From: Fagopyrum homotropicum
Lineage: Eukaryota; Streptophyta; Magnoliopsida; Caryophyllales; Polygonaceae
DNA: 64,000 nucleotides
NCBI GenBank assembly: GCA_033239125.1
Contig: BSWB01000006.1
Span: 30,620,001 to 30,684,000 of the forward strand
Reading direction: 5' to 3'
Positions 33,318 to 45,643 of the stretch are shown one piece after another (the first letter of the stretch is position 1; each line of letters opens with the position of its first letter). Made by a program: the position numbers and the translations under genes. The notes under the pieces are model-generated. The model searched no databases and had not been told where the DNA came from. It saw only the letters and a list, made by a program, of their open reading frames with translations.

Positions 33318-34609
33318 TTTTGGTTTCTACAGTGTATATGTATAACACTTTCTTTATTGGGTGGGTTATATTCATAGAAAGATCAAAGCATGGTACTGTT
33401 AAGTATTTAATTCAATTATCGTGATCATTTTTCAAATTTTACTGGCTGGGGGAGCGGCGTATAAATATTATATGCAAAAATCTGTCTTTCTTAACCATTT
33501 GCAGTCTTGTGACTCTCAGAATCCACGGTTTTTTCTGAAGAAGCAGTGCATCCAGAGAAGACAAATCTTGAAAGAACAAAATTTCTCTTATTTATATTAT
33601 CGGGCTCACAGGAACACAAATTAAATTCACCGACCCCTGCATGCTTATCCAAGCCGACGTCGTTTTAGGCTGTAAATTTCAGTACGTATATCTTAGAAGC
33701 CAAAACAGGAAGAACTTGGGCAACAAGACTGGGTCCACACAATTGCTAAGCTAGCTCAACTATTGACTTAATTATGCATTCTTAACTAGCAAGCCATCCT
33801 AATACGCATATATCTGTATATGGATTGATTTCCAGCTGGCTTTTATCGTTATGTACATGTCCATATCGAGATGTAGTAGCCATTGAGTATTGATTCATCA
33901 TTCATGACGAGGATAAAACATTCGTAGTATATATAGAGATTATAAAAGGACATTAAAAATAAAACCGCGTACGTGTTCTGTAATAATATTGTTGAATAGT
34001 TACAAATGTATTTTGTTTTCCTTCGGGTCCATCGTTCGACATGTTTTTTGTTTGTTTATATGATTATACGTCAGCCAAGTAAAACCATTTTCTGGTTTTC
34101 TCCCTCCCACTAATCTGCAATTATGTATATATATAGTCAATGCATTCACATGACGACTGAACAGCTAAAGGCTTCCTTGAGAATATATAATGTCACGGGC
34201 AACATCACTGGTATGTGGCACAAGAAAATCCAACATATAATCAAAATTGGATTTTAATATTGACGATAAATGATATAGGCCACAGGCTTTAATCATGTAG
34301 GTTAGACTTATAAACCACTTTCACTCTTCGTAATACAATACCAAAGTTTATGGATACATCATACTTGTCAATATATTACTATATTAGTTGCGTCTAATTG
34401 ACGTGAACGGTGCACCTTACAATCCATAGATATCTAGGGTGTTTGTTAGATTAGCATGCAATCTATAGGAACATGAGATAATAATTGGTTACAGATCTCA
34501 ACAATATAAGATAGGGACATTATTTATAAAAAGTAGTGCATGAAGTTTTCTAGGTGGAAAGGAGAGGTAATATCTCCCCGCATTGAATGTCCTAAATAAA
34601 GATAAATTG
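33318..34609. other. 3' flank of GLOX, no gene seen
   Basis: AT-rich non-coding DNA. A weak AATTAAA-like context after 33400 could serve in 3' end formation, but no clear site is assigned. Confidence 0.55.
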
Positions 34610-34906
34610 TACTTCCTCCTATCATAAATAAATGACTTTTTAGTCATTGACACAATTATTAAGAAAACTATTAAACAACCTTAATTTTATAAAGTTTTTT
34701 TTTTCAATTTTATTACTTATTAAATATACACCACCCTTTTAAACCAATGAGTGAATATTTTATTATAAAAATATTTAATAAAAACAGTTTTCAAGAACTA
34801 TTCTCACAACTCTCTCTTAATTAATGACATTGAAAACATAAAACGACATTTAAATTTGATCAAATTTAAATCCTAGGAAGTCATTTATTTACGATCGGAG
34901 GAAGTA
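34610..34906. mobile_element. Stowaway-like MITE (297 bp)
   Basis: The termini are 29-bp inverted repeats with two mismatches (TACTTCCTCC at the left; GGAGGAAGTA at the right), and TA is the outermost dinucleotide. The interior is AT-rich without coding capacity. It is the cleanest DNA-transposon derivative in the window. Confidence 0.85.
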
Positions 34907-36240
34907 CTATTATCGAAGCTAACTTTTCGCAAGTCATCTAATAATAATCACCTGGTATAAATTGGTGTCTTTAACAAATGAATCCCAACAATTAAAGCGT
35001 AGAAAAAAATGGATGACCAAATCGATCACCTTATTTGTAGGACTGAGCATATTTGGTCGATTACCTAATTGACTCAGTTAATTTCGGTTCAAACCGAACC
35101 GACAAGCTACATTTTAGGTTCAGTTTTTGGTCCACGTATATTAGAATATTGGTTTATGTTATGTGTTAATATGTTTTTTTAATAAAAAAAAAAGATAAAG
35201 TATTTATTAACTCATTTTCTAAAACTATAAGTTTTAGATTTTATTCCCTCAACCAATAGTTTATTTATAAAAGTTGGGTTGGCCTATGTATCCGGACAAG
35301 TATCCATCCAGTTTCGGCCGCCCGGATTAGATTTGTCCAGCCCTAGTTGCAACTTGCAAGCAATCACAAGCTTTTTAGTTTCGAGAAAAACCAACAAATA
35401 AAGTTGTCCTTTTCCTCGAACATTATAAACTTTATAAATCATTCCGAACACATGCATCATGTTACATGTTTTTGTTGTTTTATGAATGTTGTTCATATAT
35501 ATAATACACAGAACTAGGAATTACTAATGCCAATCTGATACGTAGGGTGATTGAGCGTTGGTACAAAAAATCCAAAGATACGCACACGCTCGCGCCCACA
35601 CTAAGCGCATAGTCGTGATGGTCACAATAGTAGCAAGATGGGCCTATGAAGTACAACCAACTCTTACACAATAACTTCAGTAAAAGTAGGAAGACCCATG
35701 ATGATATCCAGATTTCTTCCAATGGTTTTTGAGTTCTACAACAACCAAAGTTGTTAAGACAACAACAAAAGGTCTTGTTGCCACTACCTGCAAGTTTAGG
35801 TGAAATGTTATCCACAATGTGATGTTGTAAACAAGTTCATTAGCCTGCAAAACCATACAAAAATTGTACAATTTTAACCAAAACATAATGATCTCATTGT
35901 TGCCTTTGAATGATTTACATCAAAACATAATGATGGTCAACCACTCAAATAACCTCGTTTAGGGATCCCGCATTTATAGTAGAAATATAAGTACTAAAAG
36001 GTGATGAATGTATTGATGAAATTTTAGAAGACCGTGACAGAGAATTGAGAGCCTTAGATATTGGGTTGAAGGCCTCTTCTAGGAATTTGATGATAATACC
36101 TTGAGTTTCACACCAAGGCTTATTTCGCACATAACTCATCGAATGCTTCATCTTTGGAAGCCAGGAAGAGTGTCCATGGAATAGTCATCTACATATATCA
36201 ATTTTTGCTTTTACTTTTAACCCACAATGGTCAGCATAAA
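34907..36240. other. Intergenic DNA, no supported gene
   Basis: A minus-strand open frame at 35945-36151 (68 codons) has unremarkable composition and matches no family I recognise. Frames at 35284-35886 are AT-rich and low complexity. A short CGGTTCAAACCGAACCG palindrome lies near 35084. Confidence 0.5.
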
Positions 36241-36243
36241 TCC

Positions 36244-36375
36244 TGTGAGAATTAGAGAGATTGGATAAATTTCTCTTAGGGTTTCCGTCAACAGACGGTT
36301 TGTATAAATAATAAACAGAGTTTACATAATTACAAAAAGCAACCCTATGTTTACATATAATTACATATTCTATCA
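36244..36375 (-). repeat. 3' LTR of copia K (132 bp)
   Basis: In element orientation it starts TGATAGAATATG at 36375 after a GTGAGGGTA purine-rich tract and ends CTAATTCTCACA at 36244. The last 22-28 bp match the stub beside the primer-binding site at 40766, confirming the pair. It is unusually short for an LTR. Confidence 0.85.
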
Positions 36376-36390
36376 TACCCTCACAATCGA

Positions 36391-38043
36391 AACGGGAGGA
36401 GGAATAACAGTGAGAGTGGATCTAAAATCTAGAAACAGTTGTCGTGGAAGGCCTTTTGTAAAGATATCTGCGTATTGAAAAGCTGAAGGGACATGAAGAA
36501 CTCGAATGTGCCCTCGAGCAACCTTGTCTCGGACGAAATGGATGTCAATCTCAATGTGTTTAGTCCGTTGGTGTTGAACTGGGTTGCTGGCAAGCTAAGT
36601 TGCAGAGATGTTGTCAATGTAGACGATGGACGCCTTGGTAAGCGGGCAGTGAAGTTCGAGCAATAGATTGCGTAGCCAAGAACATTCAGAGACAACGTTC
36701 GCAACTCCCCTATATTCTGCTTCTGCACTTGACCTGGAAACAACTGATTGCCTTTTGGCAGACCATGAGATCAGAGTGTCATTGAAGAAGACACAATAAC
36801 CTGATGTTGATCATCGTGTATCCGGACATCCAGCCCAATCAGCATCTGTATAGGCAATAAGATCTGATTTCGGTGAAGGAGAAATGGTGATACCTAATGA
36901 CGATGTGCCAGAGATGTATCTGATGATGCGCTTGAGGGCAACGAAGTGTGCTTCACGCGGGTCTTGCATGAATAAGCAAATCTGTTGGACTGCGAAACTG
37001 ATATCAGGTCTAGTGAAAGTGAGATATTGGAGGGCACCTGCTAAGCTCCGATATAATGTTGGATCACTTACAGGTGGTCCAGAAGAAGCACTGAGCTTAA
37101 CTGAGATTTCAGTTGGTGTGACTACAGGCTTACATGCTGTCATCTTAGCCCGTGCAACAATTTCCCTAGCATATTTGTCTTGGGACAAAAATAGACCTGA
37201 AGAAGATCGTTGAACAGAGATGCCCAAAAAATAGGAAAGAGGGCCAAGATCTGACATAGCAAACTCCCTACTGAGTGAGGCAGTGAGAGTTGAGCGAAGG
37301 GCATCGGATGACCCAATGAGAATAATATCATCAACATATAATAATAGATAAGCAAGTTGATTCCCATGTCAATAGATAAATAGAGAAGAATCGATCTTAC
37401 TACCTATGAAGCCAATGCGGAGTAAATATCTTGTAAAGCGTTGATACCAAGCCCGGGGTGCCTGCTTTAGCCCATATAAAGATTTCTTTAATAAGCATAC
37501 GTGAGACGGACTTGAGGAGTCAACAAAACCAGGTGGTTGAAACATGTAAACAGTTTCGTTGAGATGACCATGAAGAAAGGGATTCTTGACGTCAAGTTGG
37601 TGAATAGGCCAAGAGCGAGAGACAACAAGACTCAAAACCGTTCTGATGGTAGCCGGCTTAACCACAGGGCTGAATGTCTCATCGCAATCTATACCGATTT
37701 GCTGGGAACATCCGTTAGCTACTAGAAGCGCCTTGTACCTCTCAAGGGAACCATCAGATCTGAACTTATGACGAAAAAGCCACATACAACGCACAATATT
37801 AGTCTGCTCAGGATGAGGAACAAGAACCCAAGTACCATTCCGTATAAGAGCTCGATATTCGTCGAGTATAGCAGCGGACCATTTTGGATCCTGGAGAGCT
37901 AATTTGTGGGATGTGGGTATAGGAGATAAGTCGGATGTGGTGGATGTATGAAGGTCAAATATTTGACGGGGTTTGAAAATACCGCTTGAAGAGCGAGTAT
38001 TATGTCGGTGAGGGACGTTAATATTGGTTGAAGGCTGGGGCAA
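36391..38043 (-). pseudogene. Copia K reverse transcriptase and RNase H (broken)
   Basis: The RT begins after a Pro/Ser-rich linker with 'KWSAAILDEYRALIRNGTW', 'VKPATIRTVLSLVVSR', 'QLDVKNPFLHGHL' and 'SLYGLKQAPRAWYQR'. An in-frame TGA at about 37366-37368 precedes the catalytic YVDD (37327-37338). RNase H follows, with 'YTDADWAG', 'SSAEAEYRGVA' and 'QYADIFTKGLP', and stops interrupt near 36811 and in the primer-grip region. The C-terminus lies just before the polypurine tract. Confidence 0.9.
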
Positions 38044-38244
38044 GGTGGTTGTGGCATTTGATGTGGGAGGGAGCTGGGCCAGCTGGGGCGAAGAAGCATT
38101 AGAGGCTGGGGTTGGGCCAGCGTGGAGGGTAATGTTTTTGTGGGCCGGAGGAGGTGCTGGGCCGGGTAGTGGAGTAGGCCTTGGAAAAGGGAGATGCGCT
38201 GGAGGGGGAAGGCATGTCCGGCGCTGAGGTGGGCTGGGCCTAGT

Positions 38245-39412
38245 TTAATGGGGCGGCGGCAGCAGTGGAATTAGGTGCTGGAGAGGATGATTGTTGGGCC
38301 TGATGGTAATTGGAGCATCTGGGTTCATTTTCCAGCACCGTAGGGGAGGACGAAATAACTCAGGATTGGAGAACGGAAATGTGGACTCATCGAACGTTAC
38401 ATGTCTAGAAATTATAATCTTATTTGATTTTAAATCCAAACATTTATATCCACGGTGATGGTTAGGATATCCTAAAAAGACACAAGGAGATGTTCGAGGA
38501 GTTAATTTGTGGGGGATAGTTGCGCTTTGATTTGGGTAACAAAGGCACCCAAAAACGCGGAGGTGATGAAAAGAAGGTGTTGAGAAGTATAACACTTGGG
38601 TGGATCTATTTTGGATTGTGGTGGATGGGAGAATATTAAGAAGAAAACATGACATGTCAAGAGCATGAAACCAAAAAGTGATGGGTAAGGAAGCATGAAA
38701 GAGAAGGAATCTCATCATGTTGTTGATGGTTCGGATGACACGTTCAGCTTTGCCATTTTGTGGGGAGGTGTGAGGACATGAAAACCGAAAAATTAATGCC
38801 ATGGAGGGAAAAGAACGAGTGAAATTGATGGTTATTAAACTCGCGACCCATGTCACATTGGAAATTTTTAATAGGCACATTGAATTGTGTTTGAATAAGT
38901 TTATGAAATTGCACAAACAGATCGAAGACTTGAGATTTATATTTAATTGGATAGACCCAAAGAAAATGTGAAAAATCATCAAGAAAGAACAAGTAATATT
39001 TGAAACCCTCCCGACTAGGAACCGGAGAGGTCCAAAGATCACTATGAATTATGTCAAAAGGTGCAAAATTTTTATTGATAGAACGTTCAAACGGGAGCCT
39101 ATGGTGTTTCCCAAGTTGACAAGCATGACATAGAGAGGAGGCGCGCTCCTTATTAAAATCAAGAAAAGAAAACTTCCTAAGAACATCTAGAACTGGCGTG
39201 CCGGGATGACCTAGACGAGCATGCCAGAGACTCAATGATTGAGCAGAAAAAGCATGAGCAGACGCAGAACCTTTGGTAACTGGATAAAGATCCCCAGAGC
39301 TATTGCATCTCAGACGGGTTATCCCTGTGTGTAAATCCTTCACAGAAAAAACCAAATGGGTCAAATTCAATGCTGGCTTGGTTATCGGTTGCAAATCGAC
39401 GAACAGAGACAA
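38245..39412 (-). pseudogene. Copia K integrase (broken)
   Basis: A GAG-pre-integrase zinc region (LWHARLGH, then LCHACQLGKHHRLPF, giving HHCC) precedes the catalytic core with 'HSDLWTSPV', 'CDMGREF' (Asn to Met change next to the second Asp) and 'SPQNGKAERV' (Glu). The C-terminal 'LRVFGCLCYP' and 'CVFLGYP' motifs are present. Two frame changes (about 39350 and 38765) break the frame. Confidence 0.88.
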
Positions 39413-40691
39413 GATTTTTGACTAATTTGGGTGCAATAAGGACTTGGGATAGATGTAGAGGTTTGGTAGGGGTGGGGATGTTAGCGTCACCAAGACCTGT
39501 AGATGGTATCCGCATGCCATTTTCGACAATAATCGAATTTATTGAACCATTATACGAGATGGACGAGAGGTTACTTGAATAATTCGTCATGTGAGACGTA
39601 GCATCGGTGTCCATGTACCATAGGTTGTCAGCGGGATTCAAAGTCATCGAGGCAAACGCTTGATCTACCCTAGTGGGCTGCTGGAAATTTACAGCAGAGG
39701 CCATGTGGGCCTGTTGGTTGTTGGATTGTAGAGGAGTTGGGCCCAACAGGCCTTGTTGGGAAGGATAGGGAGCTGGAGGGGGCTGCAGCTGGGCCGGATT
39801 GAAGACTTGCCAGTGGGCTGGATTCCAGTGGGCTGGCGAGCTGCTTGGGCCGGTCTGCACAGGAGTCCATCCGAAACCAGGGCGAAAGACGAACTGCACC
39901 AGCCCTTGCTGTGTGCCGCCACTGTTATGGCCTCGCCCTTTCCGGCCCTTGCTGCGATTGCGTGAGCCGCTGTCCTGCTGGCCGGTGGTGGTTGTGCCAC
40001 GGTCTCCGGTGAATGATGGTTTAGTCGGACCTCCAACAGCCGCAATTAGTGCTGTTGAGTCTTTGTCATGGACTTGTTGCTTAGCCATTCTAGTTTCTTC
40101 TAGGATGAGTTCCGAACGGGCTTTGTGAAACGTCGGCAACGAATCTGATTGTTGAATGTACCTAGCAGTGGCGTTATACTCAGCAGGTAAACCGGACAGT
40201 AATTGAAGAACTAACCGATTGTCGGAGATTGGTGAGTCAACACCCTTGAGTTGATCAGACAAGGCTTTCATGTGTTGATAGTAGTTGGATACGGAAGCAA
40301 AAGACGCCAATTTGCAGTTGGAAAATTCATGTTCCAAATAGACTGCGCGGGTGTGCTTATTATCCTGAAAAATATCCTGAATGCGACCCCAAACTTTAAG
40401 GGCGGTGCCTTCAGGATCAAGAATTTGAAGAAGAATGTCTTTGGAGACCGTACTGTAAATCTATTACAGAACGGTTGCATCAACTTGCGTCCAAAGAGCA
40501 TCATCAATGTCGGCTGGGCAAGGAACTTTGGCGTCAATGTGATCCAAGACATTGTTCACCTTGGCGGTGACGCGAAAGAGAGTGACCCATGGCGTATATG
40601 GTGTATCATGATCAAGAATAAGAGCGATGTTGTTCTTGATGTTGGAGATCCCAAGTGCGGAATGAAATGTGTGCTTCTTGTCGGTGGACAT
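39300..40691 (-). pseudogene. Copia K gag and protease (broken)
   Basis: Gag of the UBN2 type runs from a Met at 40691 with 'LALILD'-like, 'LEHEFSNCKLASFASVSNYYQHMKALSDQL' and 'LVLQLLSGLPAEYNATARYI' segments. A Gly/Arg/Ser-rich RNA-binding-like stretch and a Pro/Gln-rich linker follow. The protease shows 'WYMDTDATSHMT', where the usual DTGA is DTDA. Two adjacent stops (TAA TAG) at about 40461-40466 replace what is normally Gln-Trp; both are C-to-T or G-to-A changes. Confidence 0.87.
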
Positions 40692-40750
40692 TGGACAAGT
40701 AAAGGGCGGCGGAAACGTGAAAAAGAGGTGAAGAGAGATTTATGGATCTG

Positions 40751-40765
40751 AACCCTCTGATACCA
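40751..40765 (-). other. Primer-binding site of copia K (initiator tRNA-Met)
   Basis: The minus strand reads TGGTATCAGAGGGTT directly after the LTR end TTCTCACA. It matches the usual initiator tRNA-Met complement for at least 11 bases. Confidence 0.85.
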
Positions 40766-40794
40766 TGTGAGAATTAGAGAGATTGGATAAAAAT

Positions 40795-42140
40795 CTAATA
40801 TTTTTAATTTTTAATAATTATAATTATAAAAATCATTCAAGCGACATGGATGGATCATTCTTGTCTTATTCTGCAAACTTCTTTGCACAAGAAATTCATA
40901 TGAGTAATAGTTTGGAGATAGTTGACAATCAAACTTCCATGCACAAGAAAACCAATATGAATTAGCAATAGTTCCATATTTTTGAGTTGGGGTGGGCCAT
41001 GGTCCAATCAGCCCACCACTTAGATCCGCCACTGGTTGTAACACCGAAAACGAAAACGGAATGAAAATGAATCTAATCAATATGACTACTTTGTTTATGA
41101 ATTATTTTGGAATCATTCTTTATGATCTCATGGAAAATGCATTTACTTCCCCTATTTTGTTTCCCGATAGTATCAAAAGTAATCAAATTCTACCCCAATT
41201 AGTTCAAACCACAAGGAATGATTCGAAAAAGTTTTATGAACAAAGATATACGAATGAACTAGATTCGTTTCTATTCCGTTACTGTTTCCGGAGTTTAAAC
41301 CAAACGGGACCTTACAAGATGGCCGAGATTGTTTATTGTGGACGCATGATTGACATATCTTCCCGGTCTTACCTTTGACATGTGTAATGTTTAAGTCGGA
41401 CCTAGGTGGCATGCCCTCTTCTATACTGTCAAAGTCCGATACAGACGGACATATAGAGCGGGGAGCGCACATGCGCATTATGCTCAAACCCAACCCATAA
41501 ACCATCCTTATATACTAGCTCAAGCCCAACACATAAATCCGATGAGGTTTCATCCTAAAACCAATTGACAATAGGAGGAGTAGCCCACCGACCTTATATA
41601 CTAGGCTCTGGGTGTCCACAACATGTGATATGGGAACTTATTATCTCCAACATATACCAATACAAAAAAGAAACATTTGCGATGAGAGTCTGTCATCGCC
41701 AATGCATAATATGCCGACACAAACTCTAGGGTCGCAAAAGACGGCATTCAATGTTGTAAAAAAAAAGGAATATATTCCGGGCTAGGTGCTGGTTATAAAG
41801 TCTTCTTATTTTACAGAAAATAATAGATTAACATTTAGAACTATAGTTAAAAAAACCATACGTTTTATTAGTGAATTCAAGGACATAAAAGTTGAAGGCT
41901 TTTCTTTTCAATACGATTGGAAAGAGATGATATAATAACAATAATGAGTATAGATAGAAGATGGAAGAAGTAACGATTGAAACCGACGATTATACGGTAA
42001 ATAAAAGTGTATTTGATGATTATTAGAAAACAAGGGAAGAAAGTAGTTCATGCATCATCGGTTTGAAAAAGAAGTAAAGGGGATAAGTATGAATGCTCAT
42101 ATTCTAAGTTCAAGGTTGAGGCAATCCAATGGCCCATGAA
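40795..42140. other. Repeat-derived intergenic DNA, no gene
   Basis: A plus-strand frame at 40992-41378 lies in AACGGAATGAAAATG-rich sequence and matches no known protein. The segment at 41540-41660 ('aggaggagtagcccac', 'gatatgggaacttatta') resembles non-coding repeats common near plant genes, but I cannot class it. Confidence 0.45.
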
Positions 42141-42154
42141 TCATTGGAGTTATC

Positions 42155-42567
42155 ATTCTCCCTTCCTCCCTCGGTTAGTGCCTACAAATCTATATGGCTC
42201 ATTTCAATATTCCCAAATGCAAATACATCACATGGCTAGCGAGTCTTGGTAAACTTCCTACCCTGGCGAAGCTTCGACTTTGGAACATCGTCACTAATGA
42301 CACCTGCAAACTTTGCAACACTATGGTGGAAGATGACGCTCATCTCTGGACAAGATGCAATTACTCCTCGTTAGTCCTTGATATCATTTCTCGATGGACC
42401 CGGACGCCCTATCTTGCTCCTTACATCAGTAATCTTTGGCACTGGCTCCGTACTTGCTGCACTTCTAAGAAAAATCTCCTTGAGTGTACTCGTGTGGCCT
42501 CCATTACCGCATTCATCTATTTCATATGGAAAGCTAGGAACAATACTATTTTCAACAACTTGAACAC
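42155..42567 (+). pseudogene. LINE ORF2 fragment: zinc-binding (zf-RVT) region
   Basis: The sequence opens with a 'SAYKSIW'-like motif, then shifts frame by one base into 'PKCKYITWLASLGKLPTLAKLRLWN', 'CKLCNTMVEDDAHLWTRC' (paired Cys) and 'IYFIWKARNNTIFNN'. These are the landmarks of the C-terminal zf-RVT domain of plant L1 ORF2. The LTR element cuts it after the NNTIFNN motif. It is the source of the LTR element's 5-bp target AACAC. Confidence 0.85.
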
Positions 42568-44281
42568 TGTTTGCCCCTAAAGGTGTGTGCAAATAAGCTT
42601 TAAATTTATAAAACTAGAATCAAGCAAGCGAACCCGCAGTGTACGGATCGGCGTAGATTAGCAAGTATTCCAGAGTATCGAACACATGGATTTGGGTGGG
42701 AACAAATTCAATTGCAGATTATCAAGCGAGTAAATATGAGAGTTTTGCAAATATTGGGAAAACAACAATCCTAAAGATCTAAGTATCAAGCTGTGGCAAT
42801 CGATTCAAGATATAATAATGATATAAAGACAGAGTTGAGATATGCAAAGGTATGCTAATGTAAGGTAATCGTACGGTGAAGTTCCAAAAACCTTATATAA
42901 CTCACCTACAAGACACTCTCTATACAGGTTGTTGAGGCTTCAATATAGAAAGGTTCTAAAGGCAAGAATTAATGTCAAATACCCAAACTTGCAATCCAAG
43001 GATCAAGACTAACTTAACCGATTACGGTTGTGACACTCACAATCGAGGTAGAGGTTGTTGAGGCTTCACTACCACCTAGAAAAGGCAAGCCTAAACTAAG
43101 TTAAAGCAAATCTTTAACCTTTAATCAAAGTAAAAGCAGGTTCGTAAACTTAAGGGAAATTACGGGTAGATCTTGAGACTCCACGGCCGTGGAACTCAAG
43201 ATCAAACCGTGATTTAGGGTTCGTCGACGATATTTCTCAAACTCTCAGGGTCTAATCTGTTTACGATCGATCTATCATCATCTAAGCCACAACTATCAAC
43301 CCTTCACCTTAGAATTGTTAAGGGTTTTTAGCCAATAACAGTCATGTTGATATCAAATTCAAAGATTAAAAGATTGAAAGATGAAAACTTCCGAAAACCT
43401 TCAATAAACTTCAAACCAATCTCAAAGTCACAATCAATAACAAATATTGTCAATAGATTCAGAGTAAGCCAAATAAACACAATCTTAGGAAAGAAGGAAG
43501 AACGGGATGTCAATCCGTCTTCTAAATCAAACCTAAACAAGAAGATAAATCTTCTTGCAACAATCTTCCAAAAGGTTCGATCTTCCGCTAATCCGGAATT
43601 CTCAACAGCAATCTCCACCAAAGGTGCGAGATTAGGGCAAAATCCCAACACGAACTTCGATCTCCAATGAGATGTAAATGCTTCCAAACGAGGCTAAGCG
43701 AGGATGACGGAATCTTGCTTCGTCCGTCTTTTTATAGGGCAAGATAAGATATCGGCCCGGCCCAATCTTCAAAAGATCGTGGCTTCAAAATGTGGCGAGA
43801 AAGATCGCCAAGATCACGGTCGTGGAAGGTTCCACGACCGTAATTTAGAGCGTGGAAAGTGTCACGGTTTGAACCATGGATTCCACGACCGTAATAGTTA
43901 CTGGAATGCATCACGCCTCTCTTTGTAGGGTTCCACGGCCGTGGAACTAAACGTGGTTTGTAGTACGGCCGTATTTAAGAGCGTGGTTTAGGGCAAGAAC
44001 GTGATTCTTCCCTAGACTCGTGCATTCCTCAAGTTGAACTCCAATTTGCTCCTAAGAATGCCCTTAATCCTTGGACATACTCAATCAACTCTTCTTTGCT
44101 CGATTCCGTTCGGAAATGACTCTCAATCACCTATAATCAACATAAAGCTAGTGTAGACATCCATATCGACAATATAGGCAAACTAGCTCACGAATGCAAC
44201 ATTGCTAAATCAAAGACTATCAATATGAATCAAATACTCTTAGAAAACGTGCCTAAAATATCACAATATTTCATGCTAACA
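42568..44281 (-). repeat. 3' LTR of the RT-less element
   Basis: In element orientation it starts TGTTAGCATGAAATATTG at 44281, after a TATGGGGTTATT tract, and ends GGGGCAAACA at 42568. A TATAAAAAGACGG box lies near 43722-43736, with the palindrome cluster upstream of it at 43811-43985 (perfect CCACGGCCGTGG at 43933-43944) and another copy at 43181-43192. Confidence 0.92.
43811..43985 (-). promoter_or_regulatory. Palindrome cluster upstream of TATA in the 3' LTR
   Basis: At least six CACGACCGTAAT / CCACGGCCGTGG variants are interspersed with half-site AGAGCGTGG phrases. An equivalent cluster occupies 50570-50760 in the 5' LTR. Confidence 0.65.
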
Positions 44282-44285
44282 AATA

Positions 44286-44320
44286 ACCCCATACTTAACA
44301 CTTGCTTGTCCCTAAGCAAG
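44286..44320 (-). other. Hairpin with AGGGAC loop plus polypurine tract before the 3' LTR
   Basis: The minus strand folds as CTTGCTT-AGGGAC-AAGCAAG (44301-44320), then a short spacer, then TAAGTATGGGG, five bases before the LTR. The tract is the likely plus-strand primer. A second module with a different stem and the same loop and tract lies at 45520-45554. Confidence 0.75.
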
Positions 44321-45519
44321 GTCTTTCAAAAAGCTTTAAACAAAAGTTAGGATGAAATATGTGTACCTTCTCAAAGCAATACTTCTTTTGGAGAAATGTG
44401 CCTTCTAAAGAATAGATCATTCTCAAACCTTGCTTCAATTGTTTATAAGACTTTCATACACTTATCCAAAGAGTAAAAAGTAAAGAAAACTCATGAATCA
44501 ATTAAACTTCTAAACAAGCATCATAACCTTCAAACATTATCAAAATCAATCATAAGAAACTTCAATTTAGATCACCAAGTCATATAACATTCTTTTGATC
44601 TTAAGGACTTTCAAAGAAGAGGTCTAGAATGTGAAAAGGGAAGGAAACTTTAAGGAATGTGGTGCATAAATCCGGGAAAGTGGACAACTACCCTTCTTCT
44701 TCTTTTGCGGTTTCCGCAACACTTCAACTTAGAGCTTCGCTCTTCTTCCTTTCATTTTTCGACTTTACTTTTGGAGTTATGGATAGAGGTGCACAAAAAC
44801 CGAAGCCTAGGAGATTGGCGTTTCTCAATTTTTATGAGATGCCTCAAACCCTTAGCGCACATACCATAATCCGCTAGGAATATCGCTCAATCCGACTTTG
44901 GCAAGACACAAACACCCGGCTATGTGAATGGTGCCGAGTTACTCATCATCATGATTGACTTCCCCAAACCTAGAATTCCTTTCTATTCTTTTGATTGCAA
45001 ATAATTGCTCTCATGGCCCTCCCACATCAAACATGCATTTTTCATTCACTTCTCCAAATTCCCGGATAGGTAAAGGAGGTCAATATTTCAATGAGGAGCT
45101 AAAATGATCAAAGAAAGAAGAAAGAAAAATCGAATTGCCTTAATCATCTCAACAAGAAGTATAAGAACTTATAGTGTGATTTCAACTTCAATTTCTCAAC
45201 ATGATTTAGACAATATTCATCACATTATAAAACTTGCAAAAGAGGTAAAATTCATTCATTCAAATTCTTTTCAATTCACCATTCTTTTAAGCATGTAATT
45301 GTCATCAAACTCAATTCACAAGTAGTGATTATCATAGAAATCATCTCAATTCATTAGAAGCACAAAATTTTCAAAATTTGTCAATTTTTATGGGTTTTTC
45401 AAGTTCTTTTTCATGCAATGCAATAATGAAACATGCAACAATATAATGAACATGCAAATAGTCTCGAATAGAAGCAAGCATAGTGAGTAAGAGTTATTAC
45501 AAACTTTTAGTACATCCCA
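44321..45519 (-). other. Non-coding 3' tail of the RT-less element
   Basis: No conserved frame was seen between the two hairpin modules. The sequence is A-rich with scattered short frames on both strands that look random. Confidence 0.55.
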
Positions 45520-45554
45520 CCCCATACTTAGGACGAACATTGTCCCTAATGTTC
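45520..45554 (-). other. Second AGGGAC hairpin plus polypurine-like tract
   Basis: The minus strand folds as GAACATT-AGGGAC-AATGTTC (45535-45554), followed after four bases by TAAGTATGGGG (45520-45530) and then TGGGATG. It sits just downstream of the late ORF. Confidence 0.75.
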
Positions 45555-45643
45555 AAAAGAAAGAAAGAAAAGAAGAAAAGAAAAAGAAACTCACAAGGTG
45601 GTGGCGGAATGTCTAAAGCGAACGGTCAATCATCAAACTCTCA

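Larger units (their letters stand above)
36244..40793 (-). mobile_element. Ty1-copia retrotransposon K (decayed, 5' LTR truncated)
   Basis: Reading leftward: a 5' LTR stub (about 40793-40766), initiator tRNA-Met primer site, gag, protease, integrase, reverse transcriptase, RNase H, polypurine tract and 3' LTR. This is the canonical copia order. Multiple stops and frameshifts are present. The 5' LTR retains only about 28 bp before sequence similarity to the 3' LTR is lost, so no target duplication can be tested. Confidence 0.9.

Noticed and set aside
35945..36151. 68-codon minus-strand frame near copia K as a host gene fragment
   Set aside because: No family recognised and no splice or promoter context; left as intergenic.
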